DNA of 64,000 bases. It comes from Deinococcus radiopugnans ATCC 19172. GTDB lineage: Bacteria > Deinococcota > Deinococci > Deinococcales > Deinococcaceae. Position 1 is the stretch's first letter. The number at the start of each line of letters is the position of its first letter. Location of the stretch: contig NZ_VDMO01000003.1 in NCBI RefSeq assembly GCF_006335125.1, positions 186,001-250,000 on the forward strand. Reading direction: 5' to 3'. The position numbers and the translations under genes are program-made. Shown one piece after another: positions 1-8,589 of this stretch. A model generated the notes under the pieces. That model made no database searches. It was not told the origin of the DNA and was given only the letters and a program-made list of their open reading frames with translations.

Positions 1-1119
1 CTGTGGGTCCAGAGGGCTGAGGCAGATCGCCTGCGCCTTGTCGCCCAGCAGCGCCATCAACGCTGGATCGGGCAGGCAACGCCCCTCATACGTGACCAGA
101 ATGCGGGTGTAGAGGTCCGGGCCCACGTTGTACAGGTAGTTGGGGATGCCGTCGCCCACGTTGTCGGTGAAGCTGAATTTGCGGGCCATCGCCCGCCCCT
201 CCAGCACCGGGCTGCGCGTGGTGGCCGAGAAGGCGCAGGCGGCCACCATCGGCTCCAGCTGACGGGCCAGCGCGAACGCCGGGAACTGATACTCGCCCGT
301 GCCCAGCACCAGCACGCGGTCTTCGGGGGAGAGCTGGAGGTCAGGCCAGCTCAGGTCCACCGCCTGCCCGTAGCGTGGCCCCCGGGCAGGCAACAGCTCC
401 GACTTGTCGGCCCCGTTTCCGGTGACGGCAGGCAACGTCGGCGGCTGCCAGTCGGGCGCGGGCGTGAAGCGGTAGCCTCCGCGCGTCAGGCTCACGAAGG
501 TCACGGGCAGCTCCAGCGCGGCCTCCAGCGCGGCGCGGCGCGGGCACCAGTCGGTCAGGCTGACCAGCATCACGCGGCGCAGGTGCGGGTGCAGGCGGCG
601 CCACTCGCGGGCCAGATTTTCCAGCGTGGTGCCGGTGGACAGTTCATCGTCCACCAGCACCAGATCAGTGGCGGCGCGGGCCGCCGGGCCGGGGTCATAC
701 AGCAGGTGGGCCGGGGCGTGCGAGTGCGGCTCGTCGAAGCGCAGCAGCAGCGGGTGCCGGGTCTGGTAGCGCGTGGTGTGCTGAAAGGTGGCGGGCCGCT
801 CCGGGTGCTGCTCGCGCCACGCGCGGCAGACCCCCTCGCCCAGCGCGGTGGCCGTTTCCGCCAGTCCGATGAAATGCGGAGCGGTCAGGGGAGGCAGCGC
901 CGCCGCCAGTGCCGTGTAGGTCCGCGCCGCGACTGCCGGGGACACCGGAAGGTGCTTGCCCAGCACCCGGCTGACAAACAGAAACCCTCGCCGGGGATTT
1001 TGCCGCACCGCGTAGTCCAGCAGCGAGTCCAGCGGCGGATGTGGGGTTTCCAGCCACAGGTCCAGGGTTCCGCTGGGCAGGTCGACGGTGTGTTCGGTGA
1101 GGGCCGGGACGAGGGTCAA
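1..1119 (-). CDS. Phosphoribosyltransferase-TRSP domain protein, Ter-associated (partial, runs off the left edge)
   Basis: The reverse strand is open from a TTG at 1119, whose TTGA overlaps the stop of the upstream ATP-grasp gene, to the window edge (373 residues). The N-terminal part is a type I phosphoribosyltransferase-like domain with the PRPP-binding motif LVLVDDELSTGTT near residues 155-170. The second part carries the string ATTRSPVLEG, which contains the TRSP signature naming the C-terminal domain of these proteins. By family knowledge, PRTase-TRSP proteins are encoded beside ATP-grasp, HAD and HpcH/HpaI-type enzymes in tellurium-resistance (Ter) loci and are thought to make a nucleoside-like metabolite. 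Substrate and product are unknown. The rest of the cluster should lie left of the window. The TTG start is inferred from the overlap; the end is not seen. Confidence 0.8.
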   Translation of the reverse strand, partial: MTLVPALTEHTVDLPSGTLDLWLETPHPPLDSLLDYAVRQNPRRGFLFVSRVLGKHLPVSPAVAARTYTALAAALPPLTAPHFIGLAETATALGEGVCRAWREQHPERPATFQHTTRYQTRHPLLLRFDEPHSHAPAHLLYDPGPAARAATDLVLVDDELSTGTTLENLAREWRRLHPHLRRVMLVSLTDWCPRRAALEAALELPVTFVSLTRGGYRFTPAPDWQPPTLPAVTGNGADKSELLPARGPRYGQAVDLSWPDLQLSPEDRVLVLGTGEYQFPAFALARQLEPMVAACAFSATTRSPVLEGRAMARKFSFTDNVGDGIPNYLYNVGPDLYTRILVTYEGRCLPDPALMALLGDKAQAICLSPLDPQ

Positions 1120-2144
1120 ACCGCCGCCTCCTGTTCCCGAACGATGCGGGCCACCTTGTCCTCGGCGACGCGCAGGCCGGTCTGAACGGGGGGAAGGGCG
1201 GCGCGGTCCAGCACGCCCGTGGCGGCGTCCAGCAGCAGCAGCGGAAAATTGACCCCCGCCGCCAGGCTGTAGCGCAGGCCCCCGGAGGCGCGGGCGTTGA
1301 TTTCCAGCATGTTGGGGGTGCGGTTGCGCCCCTCCCGATCCGGCCCGTCCTTGGTCTGGAAGTTGAAGATGCCGCTGAGGCCGTAGTGGGCGCTGATCCG
1401 GCGGGCGGCCTCGACCAGATCGGGGCGGTCCTCGATCTGCTGGCCCTCCCCGCCCTTGCGCCTGACCACCGCGCGCAGCAACTCGCCCTGCCACGCCACG
1501 CAGTCCACGCTGCGCTCGGCCCCCTCCAGCGTGTGCATCAGCAGCATGGTGGGCAGCTCTCCTGCCGCGAACAGTTCCCGCGCCGCCGCGTGGCTCATCT
1601 GGTACAGCTCGCCCCCCAGGAAGGATTTCAGGTCCGGCGTGTCCATCAGCACCCGGAAGCCGCTGGCGTAGATGCCGCGCGCGGGCTTGACGCACAGGCG
1701 CACGCCCGGCTGTCGCAACGTCGCCGCCGCCTCATCGAAACTGGCGAGGCTGTCGAAGGTGGCCCAACGCGGAATCGGCAGGATGTCCGTGTCCCAGCCC
1801 CGCAGAAACTCGTCCTTGCGTTCCAGGTGACGCTGGACGGCCTCCGTGGTGGGCGTGATCAGGGTGACTCCCGCCTCCGCGAAGCGCCCCTGCCAGCCCG
1901 CCAGCCGCTCGCGCTCCTTGCCGGGAACCACCAGCCCAATGCCGTGCCGCACACAGGCGTCCAGCAGCCACGCCGCGTAGTCGTCGCCCAGCAGGCCGCG
2001 CGGCTCCAGAAAGGTGTGGTCCGCCGCTGCCAGCATGCCGTGGCCGGGATCGGTGTGGCTGGCCCAGACCGCGTAACGCGTGCCTTTCAGGGCGTGAAGC
2101 TGGGCGGCGGTGACACTGAAGTTTTTGGTGAACAGGACATTCAT
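1116..2144 (-). CDS. ATP-grasp domain protein of the Ter-associated biosynthetic cluster
   Basis: A 342-residue protein beginning MNVLFTKNF. An upstream in-frame extension is open but reads as low-complexity Pro/Ser/Arg sequence, so the ATG at 2144 is preferred. It has an N-terminal pre-ATP-grasp part (residues about 1-110) and an ATP-grasp core with LCVKPARGIYASGF (nucleotide-binding Lys) and a late acidic metal site in NMLEINARASGGLRY. ATP-grasp enzymes ligate a carboxylate to an amine or thiol through an acyl phosphate. Coupling to the PRTase-TRSP gene by a 4-base stop/start overlap indicates a shared transcript and pathway. In Ter loci this pair is proposed to build a small metabolite linked to metal or oxidative stress; that role here is inference. 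Confidence 0.88.
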   Translation of the reverse strand: MNVLFTKNFSVTAAQLHALKGTRYAVWASHTDPGHGMLAAADHTFLEPRGLLGDDYAAWLLDACVRHGIGLVVPGKERERLAGWQGRFAEAGVTLITPTTEAVQRHLERKDEFLRGWDTDILPIPRWATFDSLASFDEAAATLRQPGVRLCVKPARGIYASGFRVLMDTPDLKSFLGGELYQMSHAAARELFAAGELPTMLLMHTLEGAERSVDCVAWQGELLRAVVRRKGGEGQQIEDRPDLVEAARRISAHYGLSGIFNFQTKDGPDREGRNRTPNMLEINARASGGLRYSLAAGVNFPLLLLDAATGVLDRAALPPVQTGLRVAEDKVARIVREQEAAV

Positions 2145-2360
2145 GGGGAGGGCTCCGGAAGGCGCGGGAAAGAGGGGAGAGGATGTTGCGGGCGGCCAGA
2201 GATTGGCCCTGCTGCCTGGCAGCTTTACACGTCCGTCCCCTGAAAAGGGAGGCGAGGGAGAGCGGGTGTCTGCGCCTCCTGGCTCCCTCTTGGGGGCGCT
2301 GGTTGCGGGCAAGGCGCTTCGAGGAGACGTTTCGCTGGGGAGCGCCAGAACAAGGGCAGG

Positions 2361-3146
2361 CTACCCCCCGCGTCCCACCTCCGCCGCCAGGTCCTCGGCG
2401 CGGCGCAGGGCCTCGGCTTTCAGGCGCTCGCCCTGCCCGGCCAGCAGCGCGCGCACACGGGCCAGCTGATCGGCGTTCAGGTGGGCGCGCACGCCGTCGG
2501 CGGTGGCCTCGGCGCGGTGGCCGGTCAGGCCGAAGATCAGGCCCAGCAGCACGCGCTTTTGCAGTTCGTCCGCGGCGCGGATGGTGCGTTCGGGATGGGT
2601 CAGCAGGTGGTGACGGTGCAAGGTGGCGGCCAGCAGACGGTCCGCCAGCGAGCCCCGGCCCGCCAGCAGCGCGGCGGGCGTGACCTGCCGGGCCGCCCGG
2701 CGGTAGTCGTCGGCGTCGCCGCCGTGAGTGTAGGCCCAGCCGTCGGCGCGCACGTCCACCAGCGTTTCGGTGTCCACGGCCTTCAGCAGCCGGGCCAGTT
2801 CGTCTTCAGTCAGGTCCGTGGCGTCCACCAGCCGGGTCAGCACGTCGTCCTGCCCGGGCTGACCGATCCGAGCCAGCAGCGCCGCGCTCTCGCGCCAGCG
2901 GTCCAGGTCTGAAAGCTCCTGCGAGACCGGCAGGCTGGCGTCCAGGTCATACAGCGTCAGGTCATGGGTTTTGAGGTGGGTCAGCAGCAACCGTCCGGCG
3001 TTGGTGCGCTCGCCGCCCACGCCCCGGCGGTACAGGTGCAGCAGCTTGCGCCCCCGCTCCAGCTGGGGGTCCGGGTCCGCTGGCGGGTGCGGGGCGGTCA
3101 AGTCGCCCCGTCCTGGGGCCGGAGAGAAGCCGACATCAGGCCACAC
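2361..3146 (-). CDS. Unknown soluble alpha-helical protein
   Basis: About 261 residues from the GTG at 3146. A TTG about 17 codons further in (DLTAPH) is an alternative, and no convincing ribosome binding site decides between them. The protein is rich in Leu, Ala, Arg and Asp, without signal peptide or membrane segments. An N-terminal stretch, LERGRKLLHLYRRGVGG, faintly recalls the helical DUF2786 repeat, but I would not assign it. The remainder is a run of predicted helices, such as DLTEDELARLLKAVD. It lies upstream of the Ter-type pair on the same strand but 216 nt away, so co-transcription is uncertain. Confidence 0.7.
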   Translation of the reverse strand: MWPDVGFSPAPGRGDLTAPHPPADPDPQLERGRKLLHLYRRGVGGERTNAGRLLLTHLKTHDLTLYDLDASLPVSQELSDLDRWRESAALLARIGQPGQDDVLTRLVDATDLTEDELARLLKAVDTETLVDVRADGWAYTHGGDADDYRRAARQVTPAALLAGRGSLADRLLAATLHRHHLLTHPERTIRAADELQKRVLLGLIFGLTGHRAEATADGVRAHLNADQLARVRALLAGQGERLKAEALRRAEDLAAEVGRGG

Positions 3147-3195
3147 TCTAGAGCGTCTGGCGGGCGAGAGCGTCCGGCAGGCCGGTGCGCCAGAA

Positions 3196-3225
3196 TTGGA
3201 CGATTGTGCGGGGGCGGGCTATCAT
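3196..3225 (+). promoter_or_regulatory. Sigma-70-type promoter upstream of the VWA gene
   Basis: TTGGAC at 3196-3201 and TATCAT at 3220-3225, spaced by 18 nt. Transcription would begin near 3232, giving a leader of about 260 nt before the VWA start at 3493. The stretch 3147-3492 has no supported gene. TTGACG near 3464 has no matching -10 box. Confidence 0.5.
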
Positions 3226-3492
3226 GGCCCTTAACGTCCTCTTAGTTGCCTCTTATGGTCAGAGGCCTGCCCCCTAGTCAGCCCAAGCACCGCCGTTCGC
3301 CTGGCCCAGACCGCACCGCCTGTGTTCTCCAGAGTGTTCCCGTGCTGCAGACCCTTCCGCTGTTCTGACCCGTGCCGCCGTCCCCGCAGCGCGTCAACGC
3401 CCACAGGCCCGGCATTCAGCTGCCGCTGCCCCGCTGCCCCGCGAGTTTTCCGGTTCCTGGACGCTTGACGTCCGTCTCCCCAGGAGGTCACC

Positions 3493-4950
3493 ATGCCGCA
3501 CTCCATTTCACTTCGCCGTCTTTCCGTGACGCTGGCCCTGGGCGCTGGTCTCGTTGCTGGCGTGGCCGGCGCGCAGGCCACCACGAACGTCCAGCTGATT
3601 CTGGATGCCTCCGGCAGCATGCTGGGGAAGCTGCCCGATGGGCAGACCCGCATCGCCTCGGCCAAGGCCACCCTGACCCAGTTTCTGGGAGGGCTGAACG
3701 CCGATGCCGGCCTGAACGTGGGCATGCGGATCTACGGCGGCGGGCTGAAGACTGGCCCCCAGTGCGAGGATTCCGTGCTGGTTACGCCGATGAAGGGCTT
3801 CGATAAGGCGGCCCTGCAAACACAGGTCAGCGGCGCCACGCCCAAGGGGGCCACGCCGATTGTCTACTCGCTGATCCAGGCGGCGAACGACTTTCCGAAG
3901 GACAGCAGCCGCAAGGTGATTGTGCTGGTCACGGACGGTGAGGAATCCTGCGGCGGCAAGCTGAACGACGCGGCGGCGATGTTCAAGAAACTGGGCATCG
4001 AGGTGGACATCCGCATCATCGGCATTGACCTGAACGAGAAGGCGCGCAAGAGTTTTGAGGGCTTCGGCACGTTCGAGAACACCCGTAGCGGCGCGGAACT
4101 CGGCGCCGCCCTGAGCCGGGCCACCGCCACCACCCAGGCGGGCAGGTACGCCGTGTCCAGTCCCAAAACGGCGGGGGCGGGCAGCGTGGTTGAGGTCAAG
4201 TGGACCGGGCCGAACAATCCCGGCGATTACGTGACCGTGGTGCCCAAGGGAACCCCGGTCGGACAGTACAAGGACTACTTCTATACCAAAGACGGCAACC
4301 CTGGCAAGCTGACCGTGCCGCTGGATCCCGGCGAATATGAACTTCGCTACTCCAGCGAGAAGGCCAGCCCCAACCCGACGCTCGCCAGCGCGCCGATCAC
4401 GTTGACGCCGCCGACCTACGGCCTGTCGGCGCCCAAAGCTGTCCTGGCAGGCAGCCAGGTCGAGGTCAGGTGGACCGGGCCGAACAATCCCGGCGACTAC
4501 GTGACCGTGGTGGAAAAGGGTGCGCCTATCGGGAAATACACCACTTACTTCTATACCAAGGCGGGCAACCCCGGCAAACTGATCGTGCCGCTGAACGCGG
4601 GCGAATACGAGCTGCGCTATTCCAGCGAGAAGGCCAGCCCCAACCCCACGCTGGCCAGCGTTCCCATCACCCTGACGGCCCCCAAATATGGTCTGAGCGC
4701 CCCCACCACCGCCAAACCGGGCAGCACCATTGAGATCAAGTGGACCGGGCCCAACAACCCCGGCGATTACGTGACCGTGGTGGAAAAGGGTGCGCCTATC
4801 GGGAAATACACCACCTACTTTTACACCAGGGCGGGCAACCCTGGCACGCTGAAAATGCCCACGGCGCCGGGCAGCTACGAGATTCGCTATTCCAGCGAGA
4901 AGGCCAGTCCCAACCCCACGCTGTTTAGTGTGGGGATCGAGGTGCGCTGA
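3493..4950 (+). CDS. Secreted von Willebrand factor A protein with three 90-residue repeats
   Basis: 485 residues with an N-terminal signal peptide (basic LRRL, hydrophobic core, AGA-type cleavage near residue 28). The VWA domain spans about residues 33-200 and has the MIDAS metal site D38-A-S40-G-S42 plus VTDGEES further on. The rest is three near-identical repeats of exactly 90 codons, each with WTGPNNPGDYVTVV, YFYT, GEYELRYSSEKASPNPT, starting near 4147, 4417 and 4687. The DNA period is exactly 270 bp (4201, 4471, 4741). A strong AGGAGG lies 6 nt before the ATG. VWA proteins usually bind a ligand through Mg2+. The repeats look like beta-sandwich modules, probably for adhesion or cell-envelope contact (inference). 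The downstream secreted DUF2259 gene begins one base after the stop. Confidence 0.93.
   Translation: MPHSISLRRLSVTLALGAGLVAGVAGAQATTNVQLILDASGSMLGKLPDGQTRIASAKATLTQFLGGLNADAGLNVGMRIYGGGLKTGPQCEDSVLVTPMKGFDKAALQTQVSGATPKGATPIVYSLIQAANDFPKDSSRKVIVLVTDGEESCGGKLNDAAAMFKKLGIEVDIRIIGIDLNEKARKSFEGFGTFENTRSGAELGAALSRATATTQAGRYAVSSPKTAGAGSVVEVKWTGPNNPGDYVTVVPKGTPVGQYKDYFYTKDGNPGKLTVPLDPGEYELRYSSEKASPNPTLASAPITLTPPTYGLSAPKAVLAGSQVEVRWTGPNNPGDYVTVVEKGAPIGKYTTYFYTKAGNPGKLIVPLNAGEYELRYSSEKASPNPTLASVPITLTAPKYGLSAPTTAKPGSTIEIKWTGPNNPGDYVTVVEKGAPIGKYTTYFYTRAGNPGTLKMPTAPGSYEIRYSSEKASPNPTLFSVGIEVR
4147..4950 (+). repeat. Three tandem 270-bp coding repeats
   Basis: Within the VWA gene the block beginning TGGACCGGGCC recurs at 4201, 4471 and 4741, an exact 270-bp spacing. 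The second and third units are nearly identical over long stretches (GTGGAAAAGGGTGCGCCTAT at the same offset in both). The first is more diverged. The pattern suggests recent duplication or gene conversion. Confidence 0.9.
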
Positions 4951-4951
4951 G

Positions 4952-5725
4952 ATGAAACGTTGTCTGGCCCTGCTGCTGTGCGCCGCGCTGGGCCACGCTG
5001 CCGCAGACCGGGCCACGCCGGAGTTCGCCGGCTTCTCGCCTGACGGACGCTACGCGGCCCTGCTCCAGCACGGGATTCAGGACGGCAGCGGTTTTGCGTA
5101 CACCGAACTCTGGGTGGTGGACAGCGCCAGGAATACATTGGTGGAGCGCTTCGACAAACGAACGGACGAGGACACTGGCATGAGTCGGGCCGCGCTGGTC
5201 AACATGCAGCAGGTCCACAACCAGGCCGCGCCCACCCTGAAGCGTCTGGGCATCAGCGACACGCGCCCCGGCACGGTGGTCTGGAAACGCACTCCTCCTG
5301 ATCTGCGGGCAAAACCCAGCAGCCCGGACGTGTTTCCCGCGTCGGTGCCGGGCCGCCCGAACATGCCGGCTGCGCAGAGCTACCCGGTGGAATTTGGCGG
5401 CAAGCTGTGGCTGTTCCGGCTGGCGCAACTGCCCTTTGGACCGGACAGGAACTGCGTGCCCGCTGGAGAATATTCCGGATACTCGCGTGGGCTGATGCTG
5501 ACGGTGACGTCCAGCCCCCGGCCCGGCACCGAGGTCACGACTACCATGCAGGAGGACAGCCGCGTGCCGGCCAGCCGCCGCTGCGTCTTCCATTACGAAC
5601 TGGCGGAAGTGCGCGTGCAGGGCGACTATCTGGCCGCAACGGTGGCCCTCTACCGCACCTCGGGCTTCGAGGCCGAGACCGACATCCGGTACATGCTGGT
5701 CACGGCGCGCAGACCAGACCGCTGA
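4952..5725 (+). CDS. Secreted DUF2259 family protein
   Basis: 257 residues. The ATG at 4952 gives a clean signal peptide (MKRCLALLLCAALGHAAA). The mature protein starts with the family hallmark FSPDGRYAALLQHGIQDGSGF followed by a beta-strand-rich region (ELWVVDSARN), as in bacterial DUF2259 proteins of unknown function. Four Cys after the signal could form disulfides. The start lies one base downstream of the VWA stop and its ribosome binding site would lie inside the VWA gene, so the two are probably translated together. No enzymatic motif is visible. Confidence 0.85.
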   Translation: MKRCLALLLCAALGHAAADRATPEFAGFSPDGRYAALLQHGIQDGSGFAYTELWVVDSARNTLVERFDKRTDEDTGMSRAALVNMQQVHNQAAPTLKRLGISDTRPGTVVWKRTPPDLRAKPSSPDVFPASVPGRPNMPAAQSYPVEFGGKLWLFRLAQLPFGPDRNCVPAGEYSGYSRGLMLTVTSSPRPGTEVTTTMQEDSRVPASRRCVFHYELAEVRVQGDYLAATVALYRTSGFEAETDIRYMLVTARRPDR

Positions 5726-5741
5726 GCCTCTACACTGGCCC

Positions 5742-6119
5742 ATGCTCGAAATCGGGTCCATCGTCTGGGGCGTGCGCGACATGGCGCGGGCCACGGCGTT
5801 CTGGACGGCAGCGCTGGACTATCTGCCGCGTGAGACCCCGGACGAGGATTGGGTGGTGCTGATTCCGCGCGGGGGTTCCGGCGTCCAACTGGCCCTCAAA
5901 CTCGTCACGTCGCCAGTGGCCCGGCGGCACCATCTGGACCTGTACGCCGAGGACCAGGGAGTGGAGGTGACGCGGCTGCTGGGGCTGGGCGCAGCGCGGG
6001 TGGACTGGCCCTACGAGCCGGACGCCGATTACGTGGTGCTGGCCGATCCCGACGGCAACCGCTTCTGCGTCATCCACAAAAATGCTGAGTGGTTCCAGCG
6101 TTGCACCACCCAAGGCTGA
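5742..6119 (+). CDS. VOC (glyoxalase/bleomycin-resistance fold) protein
   Basis: 125 residues, a single VOC domain of two beta-alpha-beta-beta-beta modules: IGSIVWGVRDMARATAFWTAAL in the first half and HHLDLYAEDQG, then DYVVLADPDGNRFCVIH in the second. Such proteins bind a divalent metal or act as lyases, dioxygenases or antibiotic-binding proteins. The ligand cannot be told from sequence. It has its own leaderless promoter: TACACT at 5731-5736, 5 nt, then ATG. Confidence 0.9.
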   Translation: MLEIGSIVWGVRDMARATAFWTAALDYLPRETPDEDWVVLIPRGGSGVQLALKLVTSPVARRHHLDLYAEDQGVEVTRLLGLGAARVDWPYEPDADYVVLADPDGNRFCVIHKNAEWFQRCTTQG

Positions 6120-6164
6120 GAGGCGCTACAGAACGCGGCCCGTACCCGCGCTAGCCTTGCCGGT

Positions 6165-6473
6165 ATGGGCAAGAAAGACCGCACGACTCCCCGGCTGGCC
6201 TTCGCGTCGCTGCGCGATATGCCTGGCACCCGCGTCATGTTCTGGGTGGTGGACGATTGCCCGTACTGCGGCGAGCGCCATCTGCACATCGCCGGAAACC
6301 TGCGAATGGCCGATCCGGGGGAGTCGCTGGGCGAGTACCCGGCCCCCTGCGATCCGTCACGCGTGTACGAGGTCACCCTGCCGCCCCGCCCCAAACGCAA
6401 GCAGGGCAAGGAGGCCCGCCGCAAGGCGCGGCGCGAGGGCAAGGGCGAGGTGCGGGACGACGACCAGTGGTAG
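6165..6473 (+). CDS. Small unknown protein with CPYC-type motif and basic tail
   Basis: 102 residues. A central VDDCPYCGERHLHIAGNL segment holds a CxxC pair followed by a His within 5 residues, the look of half a zinc ribbon. The C-terminus is strongly basic (about residues 72-95, Lys/Arg/Ala-rich), suggesting nucleic-acid binding. TAGCCT at 6152-6157 stands 7 nt before the ATG, a leaderless start. No family recognised. It is convergent with the GNAT gene, with 37 nt between stops. Confidence 0.75.
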   Translation: MGKKDRTTPRLAFASLRDMPGTRVMFWVVDDCPYCGERHLHIAGNLRMADPGESLGEYPAPCDPSRVYEVTLPPRPKRKQGKEARRKARREGKGEVRDDDQW

Positions 6474-6510
6474 GGGAGAGCAGGCGCCTTCAGGTCCCAC
6501 GTTTCAATGG

Positions 6511-7017
6511 TCAGATGCGTTTCCAGTACAGGCGGGTTCCAGTCAGCCCGCCGTGTGGTTTAAGAGCGTAATCGGGCACTTCTCCGGCAAACGTGTAGCC
6601 CGCGCGCTCGTACAGGCCCGCTGCCCCGCCGTCTGAAGCGGTGTCCAGCACCAGCAGGGTGCGTCCGCGCTGCACGGCCAGCGCCTCGGCTGCCCGCAGC
6701 AGCGCCGTCGCCACGCCCACGCCGCGCCACCCGGGGTGGGTCATCATCTTGGCAATTTCGGCGCGGTGGGGCTGGTTGGGCGGCATGTTCAGGACCAGCG
6801 TCACGGTGCCGAGTAGCTGGGGGCCGTCCCAGCCGCCCAGAATGATGCGCTCGTCGCGTTCGGCAGCGGCCAATGCCCCGTCCCAGAACGTGGCCGCCGC
6901 TTCGGAGGTCAGCGGGTGCATGAACCCCACCGAGCCGCCCCCAACCACGGTGTGCACCAGCAGTTCGGCCAGCTGCTTGCGGGTGTCGGGCGTGGACCTG
7001 AGCGGTCTGACCGTCAT
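6511..7017 (-). CDS. GNAT family N-acetyltransferase
   Basis: 168 residues from ATG 7017 (MTVRPL, the usual GNAT opening). The acetyl-CoA binding motif A is MMTHPGWRGVGVATALLRAAE, with the pyrophosphate-binding RGVGVA turn, and the later LYERAGYTFAGEVPDYAL is the typical C-terminal strand-helix. The family transfers acetyl from acetyl-CoA to an amine. An upstream in-frame GTG at 7167 would add 50 residues of no GNAT character and was not chosen. Substrate unknown. Confidence 0.88.
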   Translation of the reverse strand: MTVRPLRSTPDTRKQLAELLVHTVVGGGSVGFMHPLTSEAAATFWDGALAAAERDERIILGGWDGPQLLGTVTLVLNMPPNQPHRAEIAKMMTHPGWRGVGVATALLRAAEALAVQRGRTLLVLDTASDGGAAGLYERAGYTFAGEVPDYALKPHGGLTGTRLYWKRI

Positions 7018-7223
7018 CGCCGCCGTGGCTCCGCGCTGTGCCTCAGTGCGGTGGTCAAGGTTCTCTCGCGGCAAGCCATCTGCTTCCAGGCCGGTTTCTG
7101 CAGCTGGCCCGGAAGCCACGCACTCATGTGCGCTTGGGCCTGTCCACTCCTCGCTCTTTCGATTCACCTGTTCATCCCCCCACAGTTGATAGGCATTGGT
7201 GCTGCTCTAAGAATTCCATCAAG

Positions 7224-7244
7224 CGGCGACGAGAGACGTCGCCG
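7224..7244. other. Perfect 7-bp hairpin between mnmA and the GNAT gene
   Basis: CGGCGAC (7224-7230) and GTCGCCG (7238-7244) with a 7-nt loop lie just beyond the mnmA stop, with no T tract on either strand. Possibly an RNA 3' end for mnmA; the rest of 7018-7294 shows no gene. Confidence 0.3.
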
Positions 7245-7294
7245 ATGCGATCAGTTGATCCCAGGGGTAGGCGTTACCTCAGTTAAGCGCCCAT

Positions 7295-8446
7295 TCAACC
7301 GTTTGAGGACTGCACTGTCGCTGGCAGGTCCCGCGCATGGTCATTGATCAAGCCGCCGCCCAGCAGGCGCGGGCCGCTGTACAGCACAGCGCTCTGGCCG
7401 GGGGCGACGGCGAACTGCGGCTCGTGGAACTGCAACTCGAAGCCGTTCTCGTCGGCGTGCAGCACGGTGGCGCGCACCGGCTTCGTGCGGTAGCGCACCT
7501 GCACCTCCACCTCGCGCGGCAACTCCGCCAGCTCACACAGGTAGTTGGCGCCCGACGCCTTCAGGTCACCCCACAGGCAGTCCTCGTAATCGCCCACCCA
7601 GACGGTGTTGGTGGCCGGGTCCAGATGCACGATGTGACGCACCTTGTGCGACTGGTACAGCCCCATGCCGCGCTTCTGGCCCAGCGTGTAGAACTGCGTG
7701 CCCAGGTGATCGCCCACGATCTCTCCGGTGGCGATTTCACGGATAAATCCAGTGGCCTGCGGCAGATGTTCGGCCACGAAATCCTGAACCTTGCCCGGCA
7801 CAAAGCAGATGTTCTGGCTCTCAGGCTTGCGGGCGGTCAGCAGGCCGCGTTCCTCGGCGATCTCGCGCACGCGGGGCTTTTCCAGCTCGCCCACCGGGAA
7901 CAGGATGTACGGCAGCGCGTCTCTGGGCGTGCCCCACAGGAAATAGGTCTGGTCCTTGCGCGGATCGTCGCCCCGCCAGAACTCCACGCCGCCGTCGGCG
8001 GTGTCCACGCGCTTGACGTAATGTCCCGTCGCCACGTAGCGGCAGCCCAGCATCTTGGCCTTCTTCACCAGTTCGTCGAACTTGACCTTGGTGTTGCAGT
8101 TCACGCAGGGATTGGGCGTGCGTCCCTGCGCGTACTCCTCCAGAAAGGGGCCAACGATATGGCGCTGGAACTGTTCGCGGTAGTCCAGCAGGTAGAACGG
8201 CACGCCCACCTGCTCGGCCACGCGGCGGGCCTCGTAGGCGGCGTCGGGCGAGCAGCAGCTGTCGAAGGTATCGGTGCGCTTGTCGTCGGGCCAGAAGCGC
8301 ATCATCGCGCCCACCACATAAAAGCCGGCGTCCTTGAGCAGCGCCGCCGTCACGCTGCTGTCCACGCCGCCGGACATGGCGCACAGCACGCGCTCGCCGG
8401 TGGTGGGCGTGGTGGGGGTGGGGGAAGCTGTCGTCAGGGCCGTCAT
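7295..8446 (-). CDS. mnmA: tRNA-specific 2-thiouridylase MnmA
   Basis: 383 residues. The enzyme activates U34 of Glu, Gln and Lys tRNAs with ATP and inserts sulfur delivered as a persulfide. The PP-loop SGGVDSS is at residues 25-31. The catalytic Cys pair is in NPCVNCNTKVKF (Cys117 aligns with the nucleophile) and SQNICFVP. The C-terminal beta-barrel (EVQVRYRTKPVRATV) matches the family. Length is normal apart from a short Thr/Pro N-terminal extension. ATG 8446 is preferred; TAGGGT lies 11 nt before it, further than in the other leaderless starts here. Confidence 0.95.
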   Translation of the reverse strand: MTALTTASPTPTTPTTGERVLCAMSGGVDSSVTAALLKDAGFYVVGAMMRFWPDDKRTDTFDSCCSPDAAYEARRVAEQVGVPFYLLDYREQFQRHIVGPFLEEYAQGRTPNPCVNCNTKVKFDELVKKAKMLGCRYVATGHYVKRVDTADGGVEFWRGDDPRKDQTYFLWGTPRDALPYILFPVGELEKPRVREIAEERGLLTARKPESQNICFVPGKVQDFVAEHLPQATGFIREIATGEIVGDHLGTQFYTLGQKRGMGLYQSHKVRHIVHLDPATNTVWVGDYEDCLWGDLKASGANYLCELAELPREVEVQVRYRTKPVRATVLHADENGFELQFHEPQFAVAPGQSAVLYSGPRLLGGGLINDHARDLPATVQSSNG

Positions 8447-8589
8447 ACCAACCACAGACCCTATCAGCCGGCCCCTGTGCGGCGCGGTGAGGCGAGCGGC
8501 AATTGCGGCTGTCCGTCTCCTTGAGCCGGGAGACCAAAACCCGTTCGACACTCTTTTTTTCGTGCGGCCTGCACTATCATGCTCGGCAT

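Noticed and set aside
4147..4950. Regular 270-bp repeats considered as a CRISPR-like array
   Set aside because: Units are long, coding and without spacers; no cas gene is present.
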